Assembly (NCBI GenBank): GCA_905480235.1 | Contig: CAJQPP010000031.1 | Coordinates: 62,001 to 126,000 of the forward strand | DNA length: 64,000 bases | Direction: 5' to 3' | Source of the DNA: an uncultured Pirellulaceae bacterium | Lineage (GTDB): Bacteria; Planctomycetota; Planctomycetia; Pirellulales; Pirellulaceae | Shown: positions 1 to 8,798 of the stretch, in pieces | Layout: each line of letters starts with the position of its first letter | Numbering within the stretch: the first letter of the stretch is position 1 | The notes under the pieces: model-generated | What the model was told of the DNA's origin: nothing | What the model saw: only the letters and a program-made list of their open reading frames with translations | The model's database searches: none | Position numbers and translations under genes: made by a program

Positions 1-2691
1 TTTGGAAGGCGGCGTTTCGGACATATTCAAAGCCAGAATACTTTTGCGATCCGTTGGTCCTGTGATCACATAACGATCGCCAAAATCCACCATGTTGTCG
101 AACACCAAACTTTGCACCACAGTGCTACCTCGTACGGAGGGAGAATTAGACCGGCCTTGGTCAACCACGTCATCCGTAATTTCAAACACGTCCCCCTGAG
201 CAGAAACCGCAATCATGCGATCTCCGTCAGCGATGGGGGGACCGGCCAGGGGAGCGGCAAAATCGGTTCGCCATATTTCTTTTAGTGTTTCGGCCTCTAC
301 CGCCGAAACGGAAACCATCGAGGAATTGCTGCGCCGACGCAGATGGAACAGGGTTTCACCATTTAGGGAGAGGGGTCCCAAAAAAGCATCCAGGTTATTG
401 GTTACACCCTTTTCACTGAATTTCCCGACAGCATTCTGGATGCGAAAACGACGAATGCCAGAACCACCACAGATCCACAATTGCTGGGAATCCGCTAGTA
501 AATAATTGGCGCCGACCTTTTTGACGGCGATCGACTGGGAGACTACGGGTTCAGCTGGCTTTTCCTCGTCGGCTTTATTGACTTCGATCATCTGCAAATC
601 CCCCACATCCGACATCACAATCGCCCAGCGGTTGTAACGAATGATGGGTGAATTCACCTGGCCTTTGAACCGAATCGACGTCTGTGCGTCGTCGATCTTC
701 AGGCCATTCTCAAACGGTTTCAGGACGTGCAGATTACAGTAATTGGCAGCGTTCACAGGCACCAACATGAATCCCGAAATCACAAACGGTCGCACCGAAA
801 CAGAGCCAGGGTCATGGCCCAGATAGAAAACCTCGCGACACGACATGGTTTCCGCAGAAATCACATACAGGTTCGAGTCGTCAGCCAACTGGTAGATAAA
901 GGGTAAACCGCCAATCACAACACCGGAAACAGAACACTCTTTTGGCACCTGAGCGACCTGCCCAGTGCTGCCATCCGAGGGCTCAATTTTCATTACTTTG
1001 CCGGAACGGGTGGTCACCAGAAGCCCCAAGGGAGTTACGTTTGGCTGGGCAAATGGTTCACCAATGTTAACTCGCCAGCGCACGACGCCGTCGGTCGATG
1101 AGATGCGAAGCAGATCGTGGTGCTCAGAATCAACGGCGATGACGTCTGATTTGTTCGGCTCTCCTAACCACACTGGTTCGATTAGTGTTTGCACGCCAAG
1201 ATATTTCTGCCAAATCACATTGCCATTGGCTGCCTGAATTCCATAAAGGGTTCCATCGATAAGATGCACCAACATCTCATTGGAAAGGCCTAGAATATTG
1301 GCTTTCCCTGTCTTGGTCGCCAAAACGACACTTGAAGAAATGGGCGAGACGGGTCGCTCGGGCATGGCCAAGTCGACGTCGATCGTTTCCACCAGTTCGG
1401 CTTCCCGCAGACTGATGTTCATCATCGCCTGTTGTATTTCTTCACGTACCTTCAACTCAGGATACTTGCTGGTCAATTCAAGAAACGTTTGAAAGGCTGC
1501 TTTCGTATCCCCAGATTCGGTCAACGAATTCATCGATCCAACGGCCGCGACATAGTCTCGTTCCATCGTTATTTGGCGTTTGATTTTGGCGATATTATCC
1601 GCCAGTAATGTCAGGTTAGTAGCCACCCCGGGTTTTCTCTTTTCGCTACTCGGCACGTACGTGGGATTATCAATCAACACCATCGTCTGTTCGGCCAACG
1701 CCAACTGAGCTTTCTTGACTTCCACGTCATCGGAATCGAGTCCTTTTGTGGCAAACCCCAACGCAGTTCCAGGCAGAATCACGCCAAGTTCGCTCCGTAA
1801 GTCACCAAATTTCTCGACCTGTTCCTCTTTCTCCAACTCCGCGAGCAGTTCTGGCAAGACGGTTTCTGATCGGGTTAACGTGTTATCCCATTGCTTGCTG
1901 TCGTACGAAGTGCGCAATTTGCAGTTGGCGATTTTGACCTGTGCGTCCGCGACTTTGGTATCGCTGGGGAAACTCTTGACGTAATTTTCGAAATCCCCGA
2001 GGGCTTGGGAATACCGCCCGTTGTTGAAGGCGTCGACGGCTTGCTCCCAAAGCTTGGAAGAATCGGCTTTGAAAATCGTGAAGGCCAAGATCACACCCAG
2101 CATGCCTAACAACGCCAAGATCGAGGAGCCGATGTAAATCCATCGCGAATCCCATTGGTTTTGTTTGCTTTTTTTCCCGCGAAAAACCTCATTGGGATCG
2201 ACCTCTTCTTCGCCTCCCACCTCACCGTCGTAGTTCCCCCCCAGCGGGTCATAACCGCCGACAGGTTGCCCCGTTATGGGATCAAAATCCTGCTGAGGCA
2301 TTGCGGAACCGACATCAATGATTTCATTGCCTAAATCAGCATTGCCCAATTCGGCAACATCTTGCTCGTTATAGTTACGGGTCTGCTCGATCGCCGGGTT
2401 GCTCGCCTTGGCGGCCGGGTTGAGGTCTTTCAGCAACTCGTTCGTATCATCGGTTTGCTGGGAAGGCACGTCCAAATCCAACTCTTCCGAGGCCACCGAT
2501 TTGGTAGCACCCGTCAAAATTTGATTCGCCTGATAATTGGTCAGATAGCCTTTATCGATCAGGTATTTGGCAATGGACTTTGCCGAAACGTCCTTTTCGG
2601 TTTTCTCAATCTTGCTACGGAGCTTCTGCATGATCTCCGGGGGCACGATCTTGAAATTTTCCAGCTCGTTCAAAAATTCTGCGGTTGTCAT
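1..2691 (-). CDS. TPR/PQQ beta-propeller-like membrane protein (3' end beyond left edge)
   Basis: This frame is open from an ATG at 2691 to the left edge: 897 codons with no stop, so the C-terminus lies outside the window. An AGGA Shine-Dalgarno element sits 5 nt before the ATG. Residues 1-60 form a small helical domain (KYLIDKGYLTNYQANQIL) seen at the front of other planctomycete envelope proteins. A linker rich in Asp, Asn and Glu runs to about 180, a single membrane helix follows at about 184-207, then a TPR-like stretch (KLWEQAVDAFNNGRYSQAL) and long repeats of the PQQ-propeller type (for example GTLYGIQAANGNVIWQK). Expected topology is N-terminus in the cytoplasm and propeller outside the inner membrane. 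BamB-like propellers act as scaffolds, but no specific role is visible. It follows the ExbD gene on the same strand after a 312-nt gap, so membership of that operon is uncertain. Confidence 0.85.
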   Translation of the reverse strand, partial: MTTAEFLNELENFKIVPPEIMQKLRSKIEKTEKDVSAKSIAKYLIDKGYLTNYQANQILTGATKSVASEELDLDVPSQQTDDTNELLKDLNPAAKASNPAIEQTRNYNEQDVAELGNADLGNEIIDVGSAMPQQDFDPITGQPVGGYDPLGGNYDGEVGGEEEVDPNEVFRGKKSKQNQWDSRWIYIGSSILALLGMLGVILAFTIFKADSSKLWEQAVDAFNNGRYSQALGDFENYVKSFPSDTKVADAQVKIANCKLRTSYDSKQWDNTLTRSETVLPELLAELEKEEQVEKFGDLRSELGVILPGTALGFATKGLDSDDVEVKKAQLALAEQTMVLIDNPTYVPSSEKRKPGVATNLTLLADNIAKIKRQITMERDYVAAVGSMNSLTESGDTKAAFQTFLELTSKYPELKVREEIQQAMMNISLREAELVETIDVDLAMPERPVSPISSSVVLATKTGKANILGLSNEMLVHLIDGTLYGIQAANGNVIWQKYLGVQTLIEPVWLGEPNKSDVIAVDSEHHDLLRISSTDGVVRWRVNIGEPFAQPNVTPLGLLVTTRSGKVMKIEPSDGSTGQVAQVPKECSVSGVVIGGLPFIYQLADDSNLYVISAETMSCREVFYLGHDPGSVSVRPFVISGFMLVPVNAANYCNLHVLKPFENGLKIDDAQTSIRFKGQVNSPIIRYNRWAIVMSDVGDLQMIEVNKADEEKPAEPVVSQSIAVKKVGANYLLADSQQLWICGGSGIRRFRIQNAVGKFSEKGVTNNLDAFLGPLSLNGETLFHLRRRSNSSMVSVSAVEAETLKEIWRTDFAAPLAGPPIADGDRMIAVSAQGDVFEITDDVVDQGRSNSPSVRGSTVVQSLVFDNMVDFGDRYVITGPTDRKSILALNMSETPPSK

Positions 2692-3003
2692 ATGCGTCCT
2701 GATCCCGTTTCCAGTGACCGGCGGTGATTTGTTAGCGAAGTTATGGTTTCAGTCAGTTTTTTGAAGCGGTCTGACCATGCCCCGCGATTAAATCCCAATC
2801 TGGGAGTGTCTGTTTTTCATCTCGTACTCACTACATTTCCCGATTTTTAGTCGGTCAGAATCCACGTGAGTCAGGATCCTTTGATATCAACAATACGCTG
2901 GGGTCAACGCGGGCGGTTTCCGAAATACTGTTTACCTCATCATACGCCTTTTCGCGTATTTTCGTCGCGTTCCCCTCGGCTTCCCTGCATTCTCGATCCG
3001 ACG
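2692..3003. other. intergenic stretch before the TPR/PQQ gene
   Basis: These 312 bases lie between the exbD stop and the TPR/PQQ start. I see no convincing ORF or terminator. The length suggests the TPR/PQQ gene has its own promoter, but I could not identify clear -35 and -10 boxes. Confidence 0.4.
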
Positions 3004-3669
3004 TTAATAATCTTCCTCCGACAAGCGTATGACGATGTCTTCTACGTTGTTATCCAACCCCGCATCCCAGGCCGTAACCACTTTTTCATGATGCGCGTCA
3101 CCATGCACCGTGATTTTCAGCTTCTTGGCGTTCGTAGCTTGCACCATATCTCTTAGCCGCACCCGCATCTCCTGATCACTGGGAGCCTCAATCTCTTCCT
3201 CGTTCTTGGAGGTCAATTGATAGGTATTGAATTGGTCGATGATGACCTCAACGTACTGGTCCTCATCCTCCGGTTCATCGACTGGGTTAGTGGACGGCAA
3301 ACTGTCGGGCACGGGCGGTTGCGCGATTGATTTCTGCAAAGTGAACGATGCGGTCACCATAAAGAAAATCAACAACAGGAAAGTCACGTCCACCATCGGT
3401 GTCATGTCCAATTCGTCTTCTACAACACCTTTTTTTCCGAAATCCACCTCTGGCTCGAATTCTTCTTCCGCAGCTAAGCCTTTCCAATCCGCACGCGATT
3501 TGGAATCCGCTACCAAGCGTGGATCCACTCCAGATTCATCGAATACAGCACTCTCCTCTACCGCGTCGGACGAAGGCTTGATTTGCGACAGAGGGGCCGA
3601 CAGATCGAAACCACTAGATCGCGTCACGTCGGGTTGCGAGTCCTGTTTTTTGTTTTTCTTTTTCGACAT
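3004..3669 (-). CDS. ExbD/TolR-family biopolymer transport protein (second copy)
   Basis: ExbD/TolR proteins form the peptidoglycan-side rod of an ExbB/ExbD proton channel and pass proton-motive force to envelope partners. This 221-residue copy has a long charged N-terminal cytoplasmic region (about 90 residues, against about 20 in E. coli ExbD). The diagnostic helix DMTPMVDVTFLLLIFFMVTA follows and carries the conserved proton-path Asp in MVDV. The C-terminal part is a periplasmic alpha/beta domain. The start is an ATG with AGGA upstream. It lies 62 nt behind the zinc-ribbon gene and downstream of another exbD and exbB on the same strand. The two ExbD copies differ strongly outside the membrane helix, so they probably contact different partners (inference). 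The family call is firm; the substrate is unknown. Confidence 0.9.
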   Translation of the reverse strand: MSKKKNKKQDSQPDVTRSSGFDLSAPLSQIKPSSDAVEESAVFDESGVDPRLVADSKSRADWKGLAAEEEFEPEVDFGKKGVVEDELDMTPMVDVTFLLLIFFMVTASFTLQKSIAQPPVPDSLPSTNPVDEPEDEDQYVEVIIDQFNTYQLTSKNEEEIEAPSDQEMRVRLRDMVQATNAKKLKITVHGDAHHEKVVTAWDAGLDNNVEDIVIRLSEEDY

Positions 3670-3731
3670 TTTTTTCCTAGTTGGCTAACCAGCCCTCCGC
3701 CCCTGCAACCTTTACCAGCTTGATTCTTCGC

Positions 3732-3974
3732 TCATGCTCTGGCGATTCCATCGCTTGCATCCTGAGTTTCTGCGGGTCTTGGATCGGCGTTCTTTCGAGG
3801 TCCACCCGCGGGGTTGAAATGAGGTTCGGGCAGCTTGGAAGTTTTCTTTCTGTAGCGAATGCGAGCTTTTGAAAACGCAGCACAGGCGGGGCACCGCACA
3901 CGCTTTTCGAGCATGACTTCTGCCACTCGAAATCGCTTGCGACAGTACTTACATTTCCACTGAAAGGAATCCAA
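3732..3974 (-). CDS. small zinc-ribbon protein between two exbD genes
   Basis: An 80-residue protein whose first half carries two CxxC knuckles (CKYC at about residues 8-11 and CPAC at about 28-31), spaced as in a zinc ribbon or rubredoxin-like knuckle. The rest is basic and proline-rich, with no fold I recognise. The only sensible start is a TTG at 3974. AGGAGTAGGA, which overlaps the stop codon of the preceding exbD, provides a Shine-Dalgarno site, so translation is probably coupled. The gap to that exbD is only 11 nt, and the second exbD follows after 62 nt. Function is unknown. Similar MJ0042-type knuckles occur as short N-terminal metal-binding domains in membrane proteins. Another frame overlaps this region but has no recognisable motif. 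Confidence 0.65.
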   Translation of the reverse strand: MDSFQWKCKYCRKRFRVAEVMLEKRVRCPACAAFSKARIRYRKKTSKLPEPHFNPAGGPRKNADPRPAETQDASDGIARA

Positions 3975-3985
3975 GTTGCTATGTC

Positions 3986-4465
3986 CTACTCCTCTTCAAT
4001 ACCGACATGAATCACATTTTCTTCGGTTAAAACGGTGCTCACAGCGCGTTTAACGATATCCAGATGCCGATATTTGACCTTCTTTTCTGCTTTGATGATG
4101 ACGGATGTCTTGAGCGGTTCGTTGGCCATTACGTCTTTGACATAATCAGATAACTGAGTCTCAATATCTTCAATCTGCCCAGTGCATTTGGCCGCATCGG
4201 TTCTAGCCTTACCCTTGTAAACTACCGGGGTATCTTCCTCCGTTGCCGCGACCACCAATATCACTGCTGTTTGCTCGGGAACGCTATCCCCATATTTTGC
4301 TTTTGGCATATTCACAATGGTCGTGGGATCCATCTTCGAAACCACCACAAAAAACGCCAGTAACAGAAAGGTAATATCGATCATGGGCGTGATATCCAAA
4401 TCGCCATCGCCGGCACGCTTGGTGCGCTGCTTCATTACGATTTTGGGCTCTTGCCGTTCTTCCAT
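3986..4465 (-). CDS. ExbD/TolR-family biopolymer transport protein (first copy)
   Basis: This ExbD/TolR-like subunit has 159 residues from the ATG at 4465. An alternative upstream start at 4525 adds 20 residues, but AGGCGAC lies just before the chosen ATG and the family normally begins close to the membrane helix. A short basic tail (residues 1-20) precedes DLDITPMIDITFLLLAFF, with the conserved Asp in MIDI. A periplasmic domain of about 110 residues ends in an acidic tail. It follows exbB by 100 nt on the same strand and is followed by the zinc-ribbon gene. With ExbB it should form a proton-driven motor in the inner membrane (family knowledge). What the motor drives is not shown. Confidence 0.9.
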   Translation of the reverse strand: MEERQEPKIVMKQRTKRAGDGDLDITPMIDITFLLLAFFVVVSKMDPTTIVNMPKAKYGDSVPEQTAVILVVAATEEDTPVVYKGKARTDAAKCTGQIEDIETQLSDYVKDVMANEPLKTSVIIKAEKKVKYRHLDIVKRAVSTVLTEENVIHVGIEEE

Positions 4466-4565
4466 TTTAAGTCGCCTGTGCTTTCTGCTTGGTTGCAACG
4501 TGCTAACACACGAACTGACATCCACCCCTCTACCCGGCCTACTGATGCAGACCGGAGGCGCAGAA

Positions 4566-5198
4566 TCATTTGGGGTGACGAATCAACGCTTCCCGGAACA
4601 TCTCAAGGAATTGGTTTAATCCGTAGGAAACAAGATCTTTCATCTTTTCGATTTGAATATTAATGAAAGCCGTAGCCATCACCAGCGGAATCGCAATTGC
4701 CAATCCACAAGCTGTCGTAATCAAGGCGAACTGAATATCCTTGGCCAGTTCGGCTGGATCGGGCGCTTTGCCCGGAACCGCCAACTTTTGAAAGGCCCCC
4801 ATCATCCCCATCACGGTACCCAACAGGCCGACCATCGGGGCGGCCTTAATTACCGTATAAACCCAACTGAGACGGTTCTCCAAATCAGCGAGCACATCTC
4901 GCTGGAAGCGGTCAGCCACTAACTGCTTAACTTTCGCATATCCCAGTTTGCGATTATCAATTGCGATTTGCGAAAGCTGGCACAGTGCACGACGATCGTC
5001 TTCGCAAATTTCAACGGCGACGTCGTAGTTCCCCTGGCTCAGGGGCTCCTCAATGGCTTCCATGAAAAGATTTTGTGTTTCTTCATTGTCGAATCTCTTT
5101 TGTTTGACGCGGGCCCAAACCATGACCACACAAAAAGCGCCCCACAGAGCGATCAGAAACAGACAGACGTAAATAATGTAGCCAAGAATTAGAAACAT
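4566..5198 (-). CDS. exbB: MotA/TolQ/ExbB proton-channel protein
   Basis: ExbB/TolQ proteins form a pentameric inner-membrane channel around an ExbD dimer and convert proton flow into motion. This 210-residue protein has the usual layout: an N-terminal membrane helix (residues 3-30), a cytoplasmic helical region, then two helices. The family signatures are present, PMVGLLGTVMGMMGAF in the second helix and LITTACGLAIAIP in the third, including the channel-lining Thr residues. It is the first clear member of the exbB-exbD-zinc ribbon-exbD run. No strong Shine-Dalgarno site precedes the ATG. A 632-nt non-coding stretch upstream probably holds its promoter. The gene symbol follows the family; TolQ or AglR-type motors are equally possible roles. 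Confidence 0.92.
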   Translation of the reverse strand: MFLILGYIIYVCLFLIALWGAFCVVMVWARVKQKRFDNEETQNLFMEAIEEPLSQGNYDVAVEICEDDRRALCQLSQIAIDNRKLGYAKVKQLVADRFQRDVLADLENRLSWVYTVIKAAPMVGLLGTVMGMMGAFQKLAVPGKAPDPAELAKDIQFALITTACGLAIAIPLVMATAFINIQIEKMKDLVSYGLNQFLEMFREALIRHPK

Positions 5199-5830
5199 TA
5201 AGTATTACTCGATAGCAGTTATTAAAGGTGAGTTCCGGGGTATCTACAGGCAATGAGTCAAAAGTCCCCAGAATGCGTATTCACGCCTTCTGTTTCCCGC
5301 CTGTAGCTCCCCAGAATAGTTGATCGAAAGTGCCTTTTCCAGCGAGGCAACTTGCCCACGAACCGGAAAACCCGATGTTAATTCCATTTAGGTCAGCTGA
5401 GCTAACAACCCACTCAAATAGAATTAGGGAACATTGTGGCAACACTGCCTCAAAGCCCTTGAATAAAAACGTTTCTCGAAGCGATTTTCCACTATAAAAA
5501 CACGGATCCTTCCGTAACTCGACCCAGAATCACCGAACCGGTCATCTCGGAATTCGGCGAGACCCTCGGTCAACACCGCGGTAAAAAATCAACCTGAGAA
5601 TTTCTCTACTTTGTTCTCCGTTGTGCGTTTCTTAACTCCATCGCCCGCGTGGTCTCCCGCAAGTCTGGATATGCTCGCTCAATCTCATCATGATCTCATC
5701 CTGAAAACGGCTCTTCAGAAATCCCCTCACGGCAGGGGTGGCCAATTTAACAGGGGATTTCCCCTGATTAGATCTCGTGTTCCCCCGAACGTGACGATCG
5801 TTTCGATTCCCGCAATGGTTCGCGGGAGAA
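5199..5830. other. long intergenic region upstream of exbB, with hairpins
   Basis: This 632-nt stretch separates the single-span protein gene from exbB. I see no credible gene. The half nearer 5830 holds clustered inverted repeats: CCCCT/AGGGG (5723-5738), CAGGGG-N4-CCCCTG (5751-5766) and TCCCGC/GCGGGA (5808-5827). They lie just downstream of the stop codon at 5831 as read on the minus strand, so they may form the 3' end of that transcript, although no T-tract follows. The exbB promoter is expected in 5199-5600 but was not resolved. Confidence 0.4.
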
Positions 5831-6733
5831 TTATTTAGGCTTGGGACGGTACTTGATGTCTTCGACATAGTACTCGTATCCGCCACCTCCTGCCCGACAA
5901 CGAAACAGGGTTTGCCTGACTTCGGTCAGGTCTTTGCCGTCCTCCAGGTACACAGCTTGCTCCAATTGCAACAGCATTTGGCGCACTGCGGCCGGATAAA
6001 ACTGAACGACGATTTTTTTGTTCACATCGCCACCACCAGCCAGTACTTTGTTCTGGTCCCAGCGTTTCAAGCGACTTTTGGTATTACGGAAGTAAAGATT
6101 CTGGGCTTTCGGTGACTTGCGATTACCGGGTTCCATTGTGGGGCTTGAATTGTTCAGATCGCTAAAAAACAAAATCTGATTACTGACTTGGCTAACCGCC
6201 CCGAGGTAGATTTCAAAGGATTGCAAAATCGACATGTACTCGGCCATCGTTCCGGCTTGGTATTCAATTTTCCAGCGTTCCCATTCGGGAATAATGTTCG
6301 CGTTACCAGAACCGGGACCTCTGGCCCGTTTATCGCCTTCGCCACTTCCGCTGCCCATTTCGACCGCATTGCCGTCGACTTTTTCAAGTTGTGCCCGCAC
6401 CGTAGAAATGGATTCCGTGACCGCTTCCAAAGCGTCCGCCAATTGCGGTTCGGTAACTTCCGGAAACTCCTCGACACCCGGCGGTTGCCAGTCGTCAGAA
6501 ACGCCCTCAGGTCGGTTATCGTTACCAGCCAATTCAAGGATGGGCGGTGGGGGCGGTAGAGGCGATCCAAAAGAAAAGAGCGTTAGCCAAATCATGAACA
6601 GAATGAACACAAACGCACCAATTACGACCACGCTTGCTACCAACATGGCAGAGGTTTTGTCGTAACTGGAAGCTCGGGTATCCGTTCGCAGCTTAACTTT
6701 TTCCCGTGGACTAAAGGAATCTGCTGTGCTCAT
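5831..6733 (-). CDS. single-span periplasmic protein of unknown function
   Basis: I do not recognise a named family. The 300 residues begin with a basic cytoplasmic tail (about 28 residues) and one membrane helix (about 29-53, SAMLVASVVVIGAFVFILFM within it). A proline run (SPLPPPPP), an acidic linker, a Ser/Gly-rich patch and a C-terminal alpha/beta-looking domain (about 150-300) follow. The topology recalls TonB or TolA: N-terminal anchor, proline-rich spacer, periplasmic C-terminus. I see no TonB C-terminal signature, so this is only analogy. The gene lies between the toroid gene (70-nt gap) and exbB on the same strand, which makes it a candidate partner of the ExbB/ExbD motor. Confidence 0.75.
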   Translation of the reverse strand: MSTADSFSPREKVKLRTDTRASSYDKTSAMLVASVVVIGAFVFILFMIWLTLFSFGSPLPPPPPILELAGNDNRPEGVSDDWQPPGVEEFPEVTEPQLADALEAVTESISTVRAQLEKVDGNAVEMGSGSGEGDKRARGPGSGNANIIPEWERWKIEYQAGTMAEYMSILQSFEIYLGAVSQVSNQILFFSDLNNSSPTMEPGNRKSPKAQNLYFRNTKSRLKRWDQNKVLAGGGDVNKKIVVQFYPAAVRQMLLQLEQAVYLEDGKDLTEVRQTLFRCRAGGGGYEYYVEDIKYRPKPK

Positions 6734-6803
6734 ATTGAATTGTTTCGGACGTTAAAAGTGATCAGCCAAGCGACGGGGCAAACTGCCTCGCAGCACCGTT
6801 TTA

Positions 6804-8531
6804 TTAATCTTCTTCGGGTTCCCTTAGTAATATTCCATCCGGTTTCACCTTGAGAAACCATTCCTTCCAAACCCTCTTCAATTCTTTGATTTCATTTCTC
6901 GATGGGGACCTGCCTTCTTCGATCCGCGGCACATCGATTTTGCGACTCAGGAATCGCAATGCCTCGTTGGCCTCAAACACGACACGTTCATCAGGATCCG
7001 TTAAGGCGTAGATAAAAGCGGGAGCATTTTCCAACGTTCGTTTCTTCGAGAGAAACTTGATCGCAATCAGACGAGCTTGATAATCCTCATGGGTCACAAG
7101 ACCGCGTAAGGTTGCCAGTTGTTCATTGCGGGAGACCGAATCGCCCTCCATCTGCAATTCATCCAGGGAATTCAAGTACAGCTCCCATTGATCCTGGTCC
7201 GGGTTTTCCAATAACTGCAGCATATCGGTGACCGACCGCTCCACCATCCCGCCAATGATTTTGTCGCCTCGTTCTTTGAGAATCACATCGGCAGGAAACC
7301 CTTTACCGCCTGGCAAGACACCGCTGGCCTTGTCCGAGATTGTGATCGACATACTTCTCGTCAAAAACAGAATCGCCAAAGCGGTTTGAATGTTTGCCGT
7401 GATTTCCCCACCGGGTACAGCCAAGGCCCCACTGGAACTTTGAATAGTTTTTAGAAACTCCACGCCTTCGTCGTACCAGTTTTCAACACCGTTAACGTTG
7501 CCGTCCAAGTACTCTCGAAGCGCCGCGTAGCGTTCAAAACCATACAAAAAGTACATGTTGTATTCTTCGGTTTCAGCTTCAAAATTACTTTGAAACCAGC
7601 GATTCCCGTTATTCATACCGCGGAGCAATGAACCTCGATCAAAGGAGGTCCTCGGACCGTTTTTTTCCTGCACGGATTCCGGATTATCTTCATTGGTCAC
7701 ATCAACCACGTCCGGGGGTAAATCAACATCCTCCGTGGCTTTGGGTCCCAAACTACCGGCGCGTGACTTTAGCCTCAGCAGATCCGCATACAAATAGACT
7801 GTCCCCAAACCCGCTGCGACCAATGAGTGCCGAACCGAGTTATTAAATTCGGCATTACCGCCATAAACGGGCGGATACTTATAATTCCAACCGCCGTTGG
7901 ATTCCTGAAATTCCAGCATCCAAGCCAAGCCCTCTTTGGCAGCCCGGTAGCTGATTTTGAAGCCCTTTTCATCCGCTAACCACAGCGCTAACGCGATGTA
8001 CTGCATTTGGGAGACATCCCCCACCGTTGGCTCATCGCGATATCCCCAGGCGCCAGATTGTTGCTGTCGCACTGCAATGTGATCCAACAGAACCTCAATC
8101 TCGTTGCGATAGGCCTCGGCGTCGAGTTCCAGCAAAAATATGCAGGCTAGTGCACTGGCATACATTTTGTTGAATTCCTGCGAACCATCCAATTTGGTTT
8201 CGGTGCAATACAATTTGATTGCCTCGATCGCAGAATCAATCAGCGGGTGCTCTTTGGGGTTGGGACTTGTCACGACCTGTGATTTGTAGGCCGCCATGCC
8301 GAACATAATGCGAGGACCGGGCAGGGCAGACCGGTTATTGGCTGTAATGTATTCCATCCCCTCCCGGATCAACTTTTGCACATCCGGGTGCTCGGGGTCA
8401 TATTTATTCTGAGCCGATAAATCAATCGTGCTGCCAAAAATCATCATCAAGACCATTAGCTTCACACCAAGCCCACGCCAAAAATGGCGGCTGAGTTGGG
8501 AAACGTCAAATTCTGGCCGTCGATGACGCAT
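6804..8531 (-). CDS. secreted alpha/alpha-toroid (prenyltransferase/squalene-oxidase-repeat-like) protein
   Basis: A 575-residue exported protein. I chose the ATG at 8531 because AAGGG lies 7 nt upstream; a GTG at 8552 would add 7 residues. A signal-type hydrophobic segment (KLMVLMMIFGSTI) precedes AQN at about residue 40. Residues 50-400 contain repeated QQSGAWGYR- and ESNGGWNYK-type motifs of the alpha/alpha toroid fold shared by terpene cyclases and alpha-2-macroglobulin thioester domains. No DxDD cyclase motif is visible, so enzymatic cyclisation is unlikely. The C-terminal 170 residues look HEAT-like helical (ALTDPDERVVFEANEALRFL). It heads the minus-strand run leading to exbB and exbD. 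A structural or binding role in the envelope is inference. Confidence 0.8.
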   Translation of the reverse strand: MRHRRPEFDVSQLSRHFWRGLGVKLMVLMMIFGSTIDLSAQNKYDPEHPDVQKLIREGMEYITANNRSALPGPRIMFGMAAYKSQVVTSPNPKEHPLIDSAIEAIKLYCTETKLDGSQEFNKMYASALACIFLLELDAEAYRNEIEVLLDHIAVRQQQSGAWGYRDEPTVGDVSQMQYIALALWLADEKGFKISYRAAKEGLAWMLEFQESNGGWNYKYPPVYGGNAEFNNSVRHSLVAAGLGTVYLYADLLRLKSRAGSLGPKATEDVDLPPDVVDVTNEDNPESVQEKNGPRTSFDRGSLLRGMNNGNRWFQSNFEAETEEYNMYFLYGFERYAALREYLDGNVNGVENWYDEGVEFLKTIQSSSGALAVPGGEITANIQTALAILFLTRSMSITISDKASGVLPGGKGFPADVILKERGDKIIGGMVERSVTDMLQLLENPDQDQWELYLNSLDELQMEGDSVSRNEQLATLRGLVTHEDYQARLIAIKFLSKKRTLENAPAFIYALTDPDERVVFEANEALRFLSRKIDVPRIEEGRSPSRNEIKELKRVWKEWFLKVKPDGILLREPEED

Positions 8532-8755
8532 AGAAATGCCCTTTATTATCACGCGTGGTCGAGATTCCCAACAAAGGGAGTAGTGAGGATTTTAACTTCT
8601 GTGTCAGGGTAATTGCGTCGAACCAGGAAGGATGGGCAGGAAAGAATCGCCGCAACACCTGCTTCAATCCTAGCCACACAACGAGTAACTGTCAATGAAA
8701 TGGGCGTTTCTGGCAGTGGCATTTAGTTTCCTGAGCCAGACCACAATACTTTCGA

Positions 8756-8784
8756 TTGACAGTTTCCTAACAGAAAAGTACCAT
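8756..8784 (+). promoter_or_regulatory. sigma70-type promoter of tRNA-Phe
   Basis: TTGACA at 8756-8761 matches the -35 consensus fully. TACCAT at 8779-8784 matches -10 at four of six positions, with the ideal 17-nt spacer. Transcription would start near 8791, about 8 nt before the mature tRNA. Confidence 0.6.
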
Positions 8785-8798
8785 TCCCTATTCTTGGC

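Noticed and set aside
5611-5838. Open frames on both strands in the gap upstream of exbB
   Set aside because: Low-complexity translations with no ribosome site or family motif; they overlap hairpins.
6804-8531. A terpene or hopanoid cyclase role for the toroid protein
   Set aside because: The fold repeats fit, but no DxDD motif is present and the protein has an export signal.
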